Assembly: GCA_028683835.1 (NCBI GenBank)
Contig: JAQUHB010000022.1
Span: 1-42,481, forward strand
DNA length: 42,481 bases
Reading direction: 5' to 3'
DNA from: Sulfurimonadaceae bacterium
Lineage (GTDB): Bacteria > Campylobacterota > Campylobacteria > Campylobacterales > Sulfurimonadaceae
The first letter of the stretch is position 1; every line of letters starts with the position of its first letter. Both the position numbers and the translations under genes were made by a program. This document shows, one piece after another, positions 35,145-42,481 of the stretch. The notes beneath the pieces are model-generated. The model was not told where the DNA came from. It worked only from the letters and a program-made list of their open reading frames with translations, and made no database searches.

Positions 35145-37277
35145 CTAAATCTTCAACTTATATATTTTTGCGTATGGAGTCATTTCAACTGGTTCATAAA
35201 GATTTTTATCATAATGTTCAAGTACAAAAAGTTGTACGTATGTAGAATTAAAACTTGCTTCATCGAGAATTAAAAACTGCCCATAACTCGCCAAATAAAT
35301 CACAGTAATGCTTGCCATAGAGTTTAACTGTTTAGTGTCAATACTAAGCTTTCCATCTTTTTCATATCCTGTTTTTATAAATCTGTTGATCGGCATCTCT
35401 TTATCTCCAAACTTCACACTAGCAGTTGTCTTATTGATAGAGATTCCATTTTGAAGATAGATGAAATGTTCATCTTCATTGCTCGCTTGCGAAGCGAAGA
35501 AAATAGGGTCTGCGTATCTGCTGCCACTCATAAGATCAAGATTTGAAAAGAGTGTAACAGTCGGATAAATACTGAGCATTCTATATGGAAGATAAAGGTA
35601 CACATCTTTTGTCTTTTTAGGCAAAGTAATATTTGCCCCGCTCTCTAATGCACTTAAAAAATCGTTTGTGTCTTTAAAGCCGTTTGCTTTTGTCATCTCT
35701 TCTATATTTGAAGCAACTTTAGTCTGATTTGCTTCACTTTTTTTAGCATTCTCATTTGAAATCTTAAACGCACGTGCATCATACTCCACATCAAGTCTTG
35801 CCATTTTAGCTGCCGCGTCTTGGGGCTTTGTTAAAATGTAACTCACAGGAAAATTCACATCGCCATCATGTTTGCCTCCATCTACTAAAGTAAACATATC
35901 TGCATAATAACGAAGAGGATAGCCATAATCCCACCAGCTGATAATATAATCTTCTCTGCTTGTTTTTCCTTTTAATTTATCAAGCATAACGACTTCATCT
36001 TTGTTAAACACTGTGGGAACCTGATACTCTTTGACATGTAAGATATTTGGAAGTAAAACAAGAACTGCACCTATAAAAAGTGTCGCATACTGCATAAAAT
36101 AACTTGGCATCTTATTTGCAATTTCAGAGATAATAAAAGCAACACCAAAAGCTAATGGAACGATGGCATAGATAGTAAAACGAAGCCCGCCACTCTCTGC
36201 TAAAAAACCAAGACCAATCAAAGGAAGTGCTAAAAGCATTACACGATATCTGTATGAAAGCCAAATATACCCTGCGATTGAAAGGATAAATGTAATAGGA
36301 TTCCCACTGATCCTGCTTGCAAACTCGGAAAATGGAACTTGTCCCGCTTCACGAACAGTTTGCATAACGGTAAAGAAATGCAGTCCAAGTCCAGCAGTTG
36401 AAGCATCTATACTCTCTCTAAAAACATATGCTTTTAATCTTACTGTGATAGGCTCTAAACCACCGCTTGCAAGAAATGCAAGAACTCCCGCTCCTAAAAT
36501 ATAATAAACATATTTATCAAAATTTTTATTTTTAAAAATGAAATAAAGAGCCACAACAATAGGGAAACGAATAAGTTCACTCGTCATCATCATCGCAAAA
36601 AGCATAATTGCCAAGAGCTTAAAGTTAAAACTGTTTTTTTTATCAAAGAAAAGTGCATATACAAGAATAAGTCCAAAGAAAGCAGATTCTAGTGCAATAC
36701 TTTGCGGATACCACCACCTATATACCAAAATATCAAGTGCAGTTATGAGAAGGAATTTGTCCTGATTTGAATTAATTGCCCAGATAATAGACCAAAGTAA
36801 AACTGTCGGCAAAACGATAGTAAGCATATCCGTGTCGTAATATCCGACCATCGTACGGTTATAATAACTCCAAGCGATCGAAGCAAGAAGTGCTGCAATA
36901 AAACCCATATCCAGACGTTTAATACTATAAGAAATCAAGATAATAGGTATAACAAGCAGTGAACCTAAAAATGCAGGTATATAAAAAAATATACTCTCGA
37001 TTGAAAAAGGTAAAATTTTTGCTAGAACATAGGTAAGTTGTGACGTTGCACTATCTACAGGGGAAAGATCACCAGCTTGATGAAAACCAGCAAGTAAGTC
37101 TCTTGCACCCTCTGCGAAGAAATACCCATCATTGGTATTAATCATGAACTGTCCATGAAACATAAATGGTTCGTAACCATAAAACTGGTACACCCAGATC
37201 AACCGCACGGCAATACTAAACAGATACGCTATCGTAATAAGCAACAATACTTTTTTATTCTCTTGCGAAATTGTCAT
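35145..37277 (-). CDS. pglB: Oligosaccharyltransferase PglB (STT3 family)
   Basis: A 710-residue membrane protein with about 13 N-terminal TM helices and a soluble periplasmic C-domain. It transfers a lipid-linked glycan to asparagine in D/E-x-N-x-S/T sequons. Motifs are NTNDGYFFAEGARD (Asp50, matching catalytic Asp56 of C. lari PglB), GYYDTDML (148-150), a Glu310 in TVREAG matching Glu319, RISGN, and the signature WWDYG at 448-452. I chose ATG 37277 (AAGAGA upstream; 710 residues against 712-713 in Campylobacter) over ATG 37310, which overlaps the upstream stop. It is not inside a pgl cluster. Confidence 0.93.
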   Translation of the reverse strand: MTISQENKKVLLLITIAYLFSIAVRLIWVYQFYGYEPFMFHGQFMINTNDGYFFAEGARDLLAGFHQAGDLSPVDSATSQLTYVLAKILPFSIESIFFYIPAFLGSLLVIPIILISYSIKRLDMGFIAALLASIAWSYYNRTMVGYYDTDMLTIVLPTVLLWSIIWAINSNQDKFLLITALDILVYRWWYPQSIALESAFFGLILVYALFFDKKNSFNFKLLAIMLFAMMMTSELIRFPIVVALYFIFKNKNFDKYVYYILGAGVLAFLASGGLEPITVRLKAYVFRESIDASTAGLGLHFFTVMQTVREAGQVPFSEFASRISGNPITFILSIAGYIWLSYRYRVMLLALPLIGLGFLAESGGLRFTIYAIVPLAFGVAFIISEIANKMPSYFMQYATLFIGAVLVLLPNILHVKEYQVPTVFNKDEVVMLDKLKGKTSREDYIISWWDYGYPLRYYADMFTLVDGGKHDGDVNFPVSYILTKPQDAAAKMARLDVEYDARAFKISNENAKKSEANQTKVASNIEEMTKANGFKDTNDFLSALESGANITLPKKTKDVYLYLPYRMLSIYPTVTLFSNLDLMSGSRYADPIFFASQASNEDEHFIYLQNGISINKTTASVKFGDKEMPINRFIKTGYEKDGKLSIDTKQLNSMASITVIYLASYGQFLILDEASFNSTYVQLFVLEHYDKNLYEPVEMTPYAKIYKLKI

Positions 37278-37309
37278 TTTTTCTCTTTTTACTAATTTTT
37301 CGACGCGCA

Positions 37310-38020
37310 TTATAGCATCTTCATGTAATACTCAATGGAGTATCTCATATCTTCATCAAGTGATTCAACACTACTTAACATCCAGCTAAGATATGCAATA
37401 TCATTCATAACAATCTCTTCTATAAAACGACCTTTATATTTTCCAAAACTCAGCTTTTGTAACAAGGCTGGACGAGAACTTAGTTGTTGGAGTTTTTCAT
37501 CATTAGCTATATCATTTAAGTAGCTATGCAAAAGCCTTGCGTGTAAAGCATCGCTAAGCACTTCATGAGCACATAATTCTATCCCAAATTCATCTGCAAC
37601 TTTTTTCTCATTTTTATAAAGTTTAAGTTCATATCGAAGATACTGCAAAGAAAACTGCTCACACTCTTGTATTAAAGCTCTTGTACATTTAAGAGTGTCA
37701 ATGAATGCTCCATGAAAAATAAATCCCTCATATTTAAGCATTGCAATATCAAAAGCAATATTATGGCCAACAAAAGTCATATCAGGTCTATTATATTTTT
37801 CCAGTATCTCTTTGATTTGTGAATTTTCAAAACTCTTTTTCTCTTTGAGCATTTCATCTGTTATATGGTTTACAGCAGAAGCTTCCGAGCGCATCTTTTT
37901 TTGAGGTTTGATCAGTTCTTTATAAACTAAAACTTTTTCATCAAACACAATCAAACCAATAGCACATATTCTATCATTTTGCTCTAAGCCCGTGGTTTCT
38001 ATATCAATATAAATTAGCAT
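37310..38020 (-). CDS. DnaQ-like DEDD 3'-5' exonuclease with C-terminal DUF3820-like motif
   Basis: A 236-residue exonuclease of the DnaQ/RNase T superfamily. Exo I is YIDIETTGLE (Asp-x-Glu), exo II is FVGHNIAFDIAML, and exo III is AHEVLSDALHARLL (His-x4-Asp), so all catalytic acids are present. After residue 190 is a short extra module, LSFGKYKGRFIEEIVMNDIAYLSWML, which resembles DUF3820. Proteins of this build are often labelled DNA polymerase III epsilon-like; a replication or repair role is likely but unproven. Its start overlaps the small membrane protein's end by 7 bases. Confidence 0.85.
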   Translation of the reverse strand: MLIYIDIETTGLEQNDRICAIGLIVFDEKVLVYKELIKPQKKMRSEASAVNHITDEMLKEKKSFENSQIKEILEKYNRPDMTFVGHNIAFDIAMLKYEGFIFHGAFIDTLKCTRALIQECEQFSLQYLRYELKLYKNEKKVADEFGIELCAHEVLSDALHARLLHSYLNDIANDEKLQQLSSRPALLQKLSFGKYKGRFIEEIVMNDIAYLSWMLSSVESLDEDMRYSIEYYMKML

Positions 38021-38544
38021 ACGTAAAGTTTCACTCCTTTACATCTATGCCCCATCAACGGCAAAGTGATTCCTCCAGAAATAAGGATAAAAATATACAT
38101 TACGTAAATATTATACCAATTATAGAAACTTAGTAGAAAATAGCTCACTATAAAGGAGAGAATCATCAAAGTAAGTAGAGACAATATCATCGACATCATC
38201 CATTTGCGAAAAAGAGGCGTGAGATCGCCATAACCAATTGTTTCAATAACTTCATCACCCTTACATGTAAGCAATTTAAGAGCATATCCTTCGTAGCAAC
38301 GATTGAAAAGATATTTAAGTCCACGAAACAAAGAGACTAGAAGTGTTATACTCCAAAAAATCATAAACGAAAATTGAAAAATCGTACCCAGCGCAAAAAG
38401 AAACTCTTTTTGAAGAGGAGGCATCCCTTTTGAAAAATATATTGCACTACAAAGCAAAAAAGCAAGTATAAAAGCATAAAGCAAACTTTCTATACTAAGT
38501 CGCACGGCCCAAGAAAGCCAAAGTTTAAACCAAAATCTACGCAC
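38014..38544 (-). CDS. Hypothetical small membrane protein with a TIGYGD sequence
   Basis: A 176-residue protein with about four hydrophobic segments (near 18-37, 48-72, 116-136, 140-160). Between the second and third it has ETIGYGDLTP (TIGYGD at 102-107), identical to the potassium-channel selectivity filter followed by xxP. The preceding residues (LLTCKGDEVIE) are polar, unlike a true pore helix, so a channel function is not established. It starts at GTG, overlapping the upstream gene's stop by 8 bases. A CTTACATGTAAG copy encodes LTCK here, the only copy not in the Leu-His-Val frame. Confidence 0.65.
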   Translation of the reverse strand: MRRFWFKLWLSWAVRLSIESLLYAFILAFLLCSAIYFSKGMPPLQKEFLFALGTIFQFSFMIFWSITLLVSLFRGLKYLFNRCYEGYALKLLTCKGDEVIETIGYGDLTPLFRKWMMSMILSLLTLMILSFIVSYFLLSFYNWYNIYVMYIFILISGGITLPLMGHRCKGVKLYVC

Positions 38545-38962
38545 TTGTGTGAGATTCCAAAAGGTTGTGATAATGTTCTAATGTCATGAAACTTTTTTCA
38601 AATCTCCACCTTAAAACAAAAGCGACAACATCATCTTTTAGTTTTTCATCTACATTTTCCACACGTCCAAAATATGCAAGCGAAATATTTTTACTCTTAA
38701 CTACCGCCTCTTTATCATAGGAAATTGCAAGTATCTGAAGATATTTCCCTTTTTTTATTTTGCCCAGATCTTCATCTTTAAGAGAAACTCCTGAAAGGTT
38801 AATCGCTTTAAAGTCGAAAATATTTGAAAAATCTTCTATCTTTTCGCTTACCTGTAAGCTTTTAAAAAGCTCTTCAAGTAATTTGAGATTTTCTTTTCTC
38901 GTCATCTCATATCCAGAAATTTTGGAAGTGAGATTTTTCAATCTATCTAATGCACTACTCAT
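38537..38962 (-). CDS. Hypothetical protein
   Basis: A 141-residue soluble, charged protein (MSSALDRLKNLTSKISGYEM at the N-terminus) with helical ends and a beta-rich middle (INLSGVSL, LQILAISYDKEAVV). No domain recognised. It heads the run hypothetical - membrane protein - exonuclease - pglB, with overlapping ends, and is divergent from murA across 72 bases. A degenerate palindrome CTTACCTGTAAG lies near 38849. Confidence 0.65.
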   Translation of the reverse strand: MSSALDRLKNLTSKISGYEMTRKENLKLLEELFKSLQVSEKIEDFSNIFDFKAINLSGVSLKDEDLGKIKKGKYLQILAISYDKEAVVKSKNISLAYFGRVENVDEKLKDDVVAFVLRWRFEKSFMTLEHYHNLLESHTSA

Positions 38963-39004
38963 AATTTATAACTTCCTTTTATGCAAAAACAAACTTTAAA
39001 AAGA

Positions 39005-39010
39005 TATAAT
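39005..39010 (+). promoter_or_regulatory. murA -10 element within a short palindrome
   Basis: TATAAT, centred in the inverted repeat AAGATATAATATCTT (39001-39015), 24 bases before the ATG at 39035. Because it lies downstream of the ATG at 38981, it argues against the longer frame from that codon. Confidence 0.5.
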
Positions 39011-39034
39011 ATCTTAAAAAAGATAAAGACAAAC

Positions 39035-40297
39035 ATGGATTACTTAAAGATACAAGGCAATACAAAACTTAGTGGAACGATAGAAATATCAGGCGCAAAA
39101 AATGCAGCTTTACCTATCATAGCGATGACTATTTTAGCAAAAAGTGATTTACAAATTACTAATCTTCCGGAGGTCGTTGATATAAAAACGCTTCTAAAAC
39201 TTCTCGGCAATTTAGGTGCAGAGTACACGTTTGCCAATAACACTTTAGATATCAATACATCAACTGTACATCACACAAAAGCAACTTACGATATTGTCAA
39301 AACTATGCGCGCTTCTATTTTGGTTTTAGGACCACTTTTGGCTCGTTTTGGACATTGTGAAGTTTCTCTTCCTGGCGGATGTGCCATCGGTCAGCGTCCA
39401 ATAGATTTGCACCTCAAAGCGTTAGAGCAAATGGGCGCAAAGATCACCATTGAAGCTGGATATGTCAAAGCTGAAGCGCCAGATGGCTTAGTCGGTTGTG
39501 ATATCAACTTCGACAAGATTACGGTTACAGGAACAGCGAATATCGTAATGGCAGCAGCTCTTGCTCGCGGAACGACAACTATCAACAACGCAGCACGTGA
39601 ACCTGAAGTAGTACAACTATGTGAAGTTTTAAGAGACAGCGGTGTAAAGATCAATGGAGTCGGAACTGCAATACTGACTATAGAGGGAACTAATAGAGAA
39701 CTTATCGATATCAAAACATTTAGCGTTATCCCTGACCGTATCGAGATCGGGACTTATCTTTGTGCAGCAGCAATTACATATTCTGAACTCACTCTCAACA
39801 AAGTAAAGATGGGTCATCTTGGTGCGATCATCTCAAAACTCGAAGAGATGGGCTGTAGCTTTACAAAAGGGGAAAATACTCTGACTATTCATCCAGCAAA
39901 AGTTATCAAAGCTGTGGATATCGTAACTCAAGAGTATCCTGGATTTCCTACAGATATGCAAGCTCAGTTTTTGGCACTTGCAACTCAGGCAGAGGGTGTT
40001 TCTACTATAGAAGAGCGTTTATTTGAAAACAGATTTATGCATGTGAGCGAATTACAGCGTCTTGGTGCAGATATCAAACTAAACGGGCATACAGCGACTA
40101 TCAAAGGTGCTACAAAACTCTCTGGCACAGATGTTATGGCTACAGACCTTAGAGCATCTAGCGCACTTGTTTTAGCGGCAATGGTGGCAGATGGAGAAAC
40201 AAGTATCCACCGTATCTATCATCTTGATCGTGGATATGAAAAACTGGAGAAAAAGCTCGAAGCTGTCGGAGCAAAAATAGAAAGAGCAAAAGAGTAG
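39035..40297 (+). CDS. murA: UDP-N-acetylglucosamine 1-carboxyvinyltransferase
   Basis: A 420-residue MurA, the first committed step of peptidoglycan synthesis. The start is the ATG at 39035, giving [27 protein letters not shown]; the longer frame from 38981 adds an unconserved basic extension. Lys22-Asn23 bind substrate, and Cys116 in [16 protein letters not shown] is the PEP-adduct cysteine, so fosfomycin sensitivity would be expected at this residue. [12 protein letters not shown] and the C-terminal [19 protein letters not shown] and [13 protein letters not shown] are family motifs. It converges on hspR with a shared terminator. Confidence 0.97.
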   Translation: MDYLKIQGNTKLSGTIEISGAKNAALPIIAMTILAKSDLQITNLPEVVDIKTLLKLLGNLGAEYTFANNTLDINTSTVHHTKATYDIVKTMRASILVLGPLLARFGHCEVSLPGGCAIGQRPIDLHLKALEQMGAKITIEAGYVKAEAPDGLVGCDINFDKITVTGTANIVMAAALARGTTTINNAAREPEVVQLCEVLRDSGVKINGVGTAILTIEGTNRELIDIKTFSVIPDRIEIGTYLCAAAITYSELTLNKVKMGHLGAIISKLEEMGCSFTKGENTLTIHPAKVIKAVDIVTQEYPGFPTDMQAQFLALATQAEGVSTIEERLFENRFMHVSELQRLGADIKLNGHTATIKGATKLSGTDVMATDLRASSALVLAAMVADGETSIHRIYHLDRGYEKLEKKLEAVGAKIERAKE

Positions 40298-40313
40298 AAA
40301 ATTTCTACTCTTT
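40289..40313. terminator. Symmetric terminator containing both the murA and hspR stop codons
   Basis: Arms AAAGAGTAGAAA (40289-40300) and TTTCTACTCTTT (40302-40313) are perfectly complementary around one base. The murA TAG (40295-40297) and the hspR TAG (40305-40307, minus) both fall inside the stem. T-runs follow on both strands, as expected of a bidirectional intrinsic terminator. Confidence 0.75.
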
Positions 40314-40682
40314 AAAAATAATCATCTCGTAGATACTTTTTTTCGTCACCAAAGATTTATCTGGGGCGACTGAAGAGGAGTTTCGTAGACGCGAGATCTC
40401 ATGACGCAATTCTGCGATCTCCAACTCCATATCATCTATCTGATCTTTGAGTCTTATTGCCACATCCACACCGGCTAGATTTACACCAAGCTCACGAGTC
40501 AAACGTAAAATCATCTTGATCTTGTCTATATCACGTTGTGAATACATACGAATACGTCCATCAGAACGTGATGGAATAATGAGATTCTCTCTCTCATACT
40601 GGCGTAGTGTCTGAGGATGGATTTCCAAGATCTTAGAAACAACACTTATGAGATAAACTGGTTCATCATAATGGTGTGGCAT
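40305..40682 (-). CDS. hspR: HspR-type MerR-family heat-shock repressor
   Basis: A 125-residue MerR-family protein. The helix-turn-helix and wing are YLISVVSKILEIHPQTLRQYERENLIIPSRSDGRIRMYSQRDIDKI, followed by a coiled-coil dimerisation helix (DDMELEIAELRHEISRLRN). Family members bind HAIR repeats and repress chaperone genes. It follows cbpA by 3 bases, the cbpA-hspR arrangement of Helicobacter and Campylobacter. A HAIR-like sequence overlaps the operon's promoter, so autorepression is expected. Confidence 0.92.
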   Translation of the reverse strand: MPHHYDEPVYLISVVSKILEIHPQTLRQYERENLIIPSRSDGRIRMYSQRDIDKIKMILRLTRELGVNLAGVDVAIRLKDQIDDMELEIAELRHEISRLRNSSSVAPDKSLVTKKSIYEMIIFKE

Positions 40683-40685
40683 GCC

Positions 40686-41576
40686 CTACTCCTGCGGTAA
40701 TTTTTCTTGCATCATTTTTACCAATGCTTCATCTAGACTCTCAACTTGAGGCAACACTATATTTGCTTTAAGATACAAATCACCCCTACTGTTTGTTTTA
40801 CGATTTAAGACACCCATCTCTCTGACACGAAAACTTTGACCGTTCTTTGTATTTTGAGGAACTTTGAGTTTGATTTCTTTATCAAGTGTTTGGATGCTAA
40901 TTTTATCTCCAAAAAGTGCTGCATGAAGTGGTACATCAAAAGTTTTGACCAAATTATCGCCATCCCTTTCATACTCACTCGAAGTCGCAACATTTATCTT
41001 TAAAAAAAGATCTCCTGCACGTCCCCCTTGAGCATGTCCTTTTCCTCGCACACGAAGTTTTTCGCCGCTTTTTACACCCGCTGGAACTTTGATATCAAAT
41101 CTTTCGCCATTGACAGACACTGAATGAGAACCACCTAAGATAGAAACGACAAAAGGGATCGTTACATTGGACTCGATATCAAGATTTGTCTCTTGCTGGA
41201 ATCCTCCGCCAAAACCGCCACCTCCGAAACCGCCACCTCCAAAACCGCCACGTGAACCTCCGCCAAAACCGCCGCCTCCGCCAAACATATTACGAAGGAT
41301 CTCATCAAGATCGACATTGCCTCCTCGTGAACTTGCAAAGTCATGAAAGTTTTGTCCGCCAAACATAGAGTCGCCATGTTGATCATACTGCGCGCGTTTT
41401 GTTTTATCGCTTAGTATCTCATACGCGGCATTGACCTCTTTAAATTTCTCTTCTGCATCAGCCTCTTTATTAATATCTGGATGGAACTGTCTTGCTAATT
41501 TTCTATACGCTTTTTTTATATCTGCTTCTGAAGCATTCTGGGAAACACCCAAAGTCTCATATAGTGATTTACTCAT
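40686..41576 (-). CDS. cbpA: CbpA/DnaJ-type co-chaperone (no zinc finger)
   Basis: A 296-residue class B J-protein. The J domain (1-70) has the DnaK-stimulating HPD at 32-34. A Gly/Phe-rich linker with GGFGGG repeats (about 95-125) follows, its DNA made of near-identical short repeats at 41210-41290. The C-terminal substrate-binding domains include [21 protein letters not shown] and [10 protein letters not shown]. The four CxxCxGxG zinc motifs of DnaJ are missing, which separates it from DnaJ. It is the first gene of the cbpA-hspR heat-shock operon. Confidence 0.93.
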   Translation of the reverse strand: MSKSLYETLGVSQNASEADIKKAYRKLARQFHPDINKEADAEEKFKEVNAAYEILSDKTKRAQYDQHGDSMFGGQNFHDFASSRGGNVDLDEILRNMFGGGGGFGGGSRGGFGGGGFGGGGFGGGFQQETNLDIESNVTIPFVVSILGGSHSVSVNGERFDIKVPAGVKSGEKLRVRGKGHAQGGRAGDLFLKINVATSSEYERDGDNLVKTFDVPLHAALFGDKISIQTLDKEIKLKVPQNTKNGQSFRVREMGVLNRKTNSRGDLYLKANIVLPQVESLDEALVKMMQEKLPQE

Positions 41577-41615
41577 ATTTATATCCTGATTATATATATT
41601 AAATTGTTATGCAGG

Positions 41616-41645
41616 ATTATATCACAAAACTTGAGTCAGTGTCAA
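41616..41645 (-). promoter_or_regulatory. Strong sigma-70 promoter of the cbpA-hspR operon
   Basis: On the minus strand TTGACA (41640-41645) and TATAAT (41616-41621) are both exact consensus, separated by 18 bases, ending about 40 bases before the cbpA ATG. Confidence 0.85.
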
Positions 41646-41650
41646 TCAAG
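41630..41650. promoter_or_regulatory. HAIR-like HspR operator
   Basis: CTTGAGT, 7 bases, AATCAAG. This matches the HspR inverted repeat CTTGAGT-N7-ACTCAAG with one mismatch, and it covers the -35 box and part of the spacer of the cbpA promoter, so bound HspR would block RNA polymerase. Confidence 0.85.
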
Positions 41651-41683
41651 TTTTTTGAAGAAGTTTTGTAGTTACATGTAAGG

Positions 41684-41712
41684 AAAAAAGCTTATGCCCA
41701 CAGGGGGCACTT
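41684..41712 (-). terminator. purH terminator
   Basis: TGCCC (41695-41699) and GGGCA (41705-41709) form a stem with a 5-base loop, followed on the minus strand by a run of six T (41684-41689). It lies just downstream of the purH stop. A TTACATGTAA copy follows at 41672-41681. Confidence 0.6.
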
Positions 41713-41731
41713 TGCGTATAAAAAGTTTTTT

Positions 41732-42481
41732 TTAATGAAGAAAGTGTCTAGTCTCAGAGAAGTAAAGTGCCATGCCATGCTCGTTTGCAGCGGTTATGAC
41801 CTCATCATCACGAATGCTTCCACCCGGTTCGATCACACTTTTAACACCCGCCGCAGCAGCCGCATCGATGCTGTCACGGAAAGGGAAAAATGCTTCTGAA
41901 GCTAATGCTGCTCCGCTCACATCCAGACCCATCTCTTTGGCTTTTTTCAGTGCACACTGAGATGCATCAACGCGAGATGTCATACCCATTCCTACAGCTA
42001 CCATTGCAGAATCTTTGACATAAACGACGCAGTTCGATTTAGTCAAAGATGCTACTTTGTAAGCGATCTCCATATCTTTGAGTTCTTGTACAGTTGCTGT
42101 TTTTGCACTTACAAGTTTCGAGTTTTTCACTTCATCTTCACCCACTTTATCAGCGTCTTGGAATACAAAACCGCCATCAATATGTTTGAAATCATAAGTG
42201 TCATTTGCAAGCACTAACTTGTCACTCCCATACTCAAAAAGCTTGATACGTTTTTTAGATTCAAACACCTCTTGTGCCTCTGCTGTGAAGCGTCCAGCGA
42301 TGATGACTTCTAGGAAAATCTCATTCATCTTTTCTGCCAGCGCTTTATCTACAGTACCGTTTACCGCAACAACACCGCCAAATGCAGAAACAGGATCACA
42401 TTTAAGTGCTTCTGTATAAGCTTCTAAAAGGTCGCCTTTGATAGCAAAACCACAAGGATTTCCATGTTTTACGATACATAC
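41732..42481 (-). CDS. purH: Bifunctional purine synthesis protein PurH, C-terminal half (cut by window edge)
   Basis: The frame is open to the right edge; 249 codons of the usual 510 or so are present, all from the AICAR transformylase domain. KHGNPCG near the edge holds the catalytic Lys-His pair (usually KHTNPCG), then [64 protein letters not shown] and the C-terminal [13 protein letters not shown]. It formylates AICAR and, through the missing IMP cyclohydrolase half, closes the ring to IMP. The Met at 42328 is internal and not the start. Confidence 0.95.
   Translation of the reverse strand, partial: VCIVKHGNPCGFAIKGDLLEAYTEALKCDPVSAFGGVVAVNGTVDKALAEKMNEIFLEVIIAGRFTAEAQEVFESKKRIKLFEYGSDKLVLANDTYDFKHIDGGFVFQDADKVGEDEVKNSKLVSAKTATVQELKDMEIAYKVASLTKSNCVVYVKDSAMVAVGMGMTSRVDASQCALKKAKEMGLDVSGAALASEAFFPFRDSIDAAAAAGVKSVIEPGGSIRDDEVITAANEHGMALYFSETRHFLH

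Noticed and set aside
38014-38544. Annotating the small membrane protein outright as a potassium channel
   Set aside because: The segment before TIGYGD is polar and there is no clear pore helix; one short motif match is not enough.
38981-39034. N-terminal extension of murA from ATG 38981
   Set aside because: A TATAAT lies downstream of that codon, and the conserved MurA N-terminus begins at 39035.
41210-41290. Short tandem repeats as a CRISPR-like or satellite array
   Set aside because: They encode the Gly/Phe-rich linker of the J-protein; low-complexity coding sequence explains them.

Overview
The window is a low-GC stretch of chromosome from a Campylobacterota (epsilonproteobacterial) bacterium, most like Sulfurimonas and relatives. 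The evidence is gene content and order: fused ispDF, futalosine-pathway mqnE, an hspR-cbpA heat-shock operon, a single-subunit PglB oligosaccharyltransferase, flgI-flgJ-flgM-flgN-flgK, and the run mrp / ispDF / HP1021-type regulator / ATP-sulfurylase-like / pgpA, which I recall from Campylobacter jejuni (Cj1606-Cj1610). This is inference from memory of families; no search was run.

Layout. (1) 1-13.8 kb, all minus strand: a surface-glycan locus that follows mqnE. In transcription order it holds a GT2, galE, an aminotransferase, an acetyltransferase, a Wzx-type flippase, several GT2 genes, two methyltransferases, a GT4, and a wbpV-wbpL-wbpM-like trio (epimerase/reductase, polyprenyl-phosphate sugar transferase, and the start of a PglF/WbpM dehydratase cut by the window edge). 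Many of its genes abut or overlap by a few bases. No polymerase or ligase is visible. A frameshifted scrap of a GT2 gene lies before one methyltransferase. (2) 13.8-19.3 kb: mqnE (minus), divergent from glnD and glmS (plus). (3) 19.3-21.2 kb: a diguanylate cyclase with a periplasmic c-type heme motif. (4) 21.2-27.9 kb: mrp and thiC (minus), then ispDF, an atypical response regulator, a degenerate ATP-sulfurylase-like gene and pgpA (plus, overlapping). (5) 27.9-34.1 kb, minus: gdhA, an orphan OppC-type permease, and the flagellar genes, with a sigma-54-type promoter before flgI and a sigma-28-type promoter before flgM. (6) 34.2-39 kb, minus: rsmD, a receiver-like small protein, pglB, a DnaQ-like exonuclease and two hypothetical genes. 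(7) 39.0-42.5 kb: murA (plus), then hspR, cbpA and the 3' half of purH (minus).

No rRNA, tRNA, CRISPR array, insertion sequence or prophage was seen, and no gene-free stretch exceeds 300 bases; the longest are 22399-22615 and 23993-24178.

The most unusual signal is a short palindrome, TTACATGTAA (often CTTACATGTAAG), present 11 times where base composition predicts well under one. It is absent from 1.93-13.5 kb, the most foreign-looking part of the glycan locus, and a pair of copies forms a hairpin between two convergent genes. Other points of interest are a HAIR-like operator overlapping a strong promoter upstream of cbpA-hspR, an Mrp protein whose only cysteines are in its C-terminal tail, an ATP-sulfurylase homologue lacking signature residues, and a small membrane protein carrying a TIGYGD sequence.
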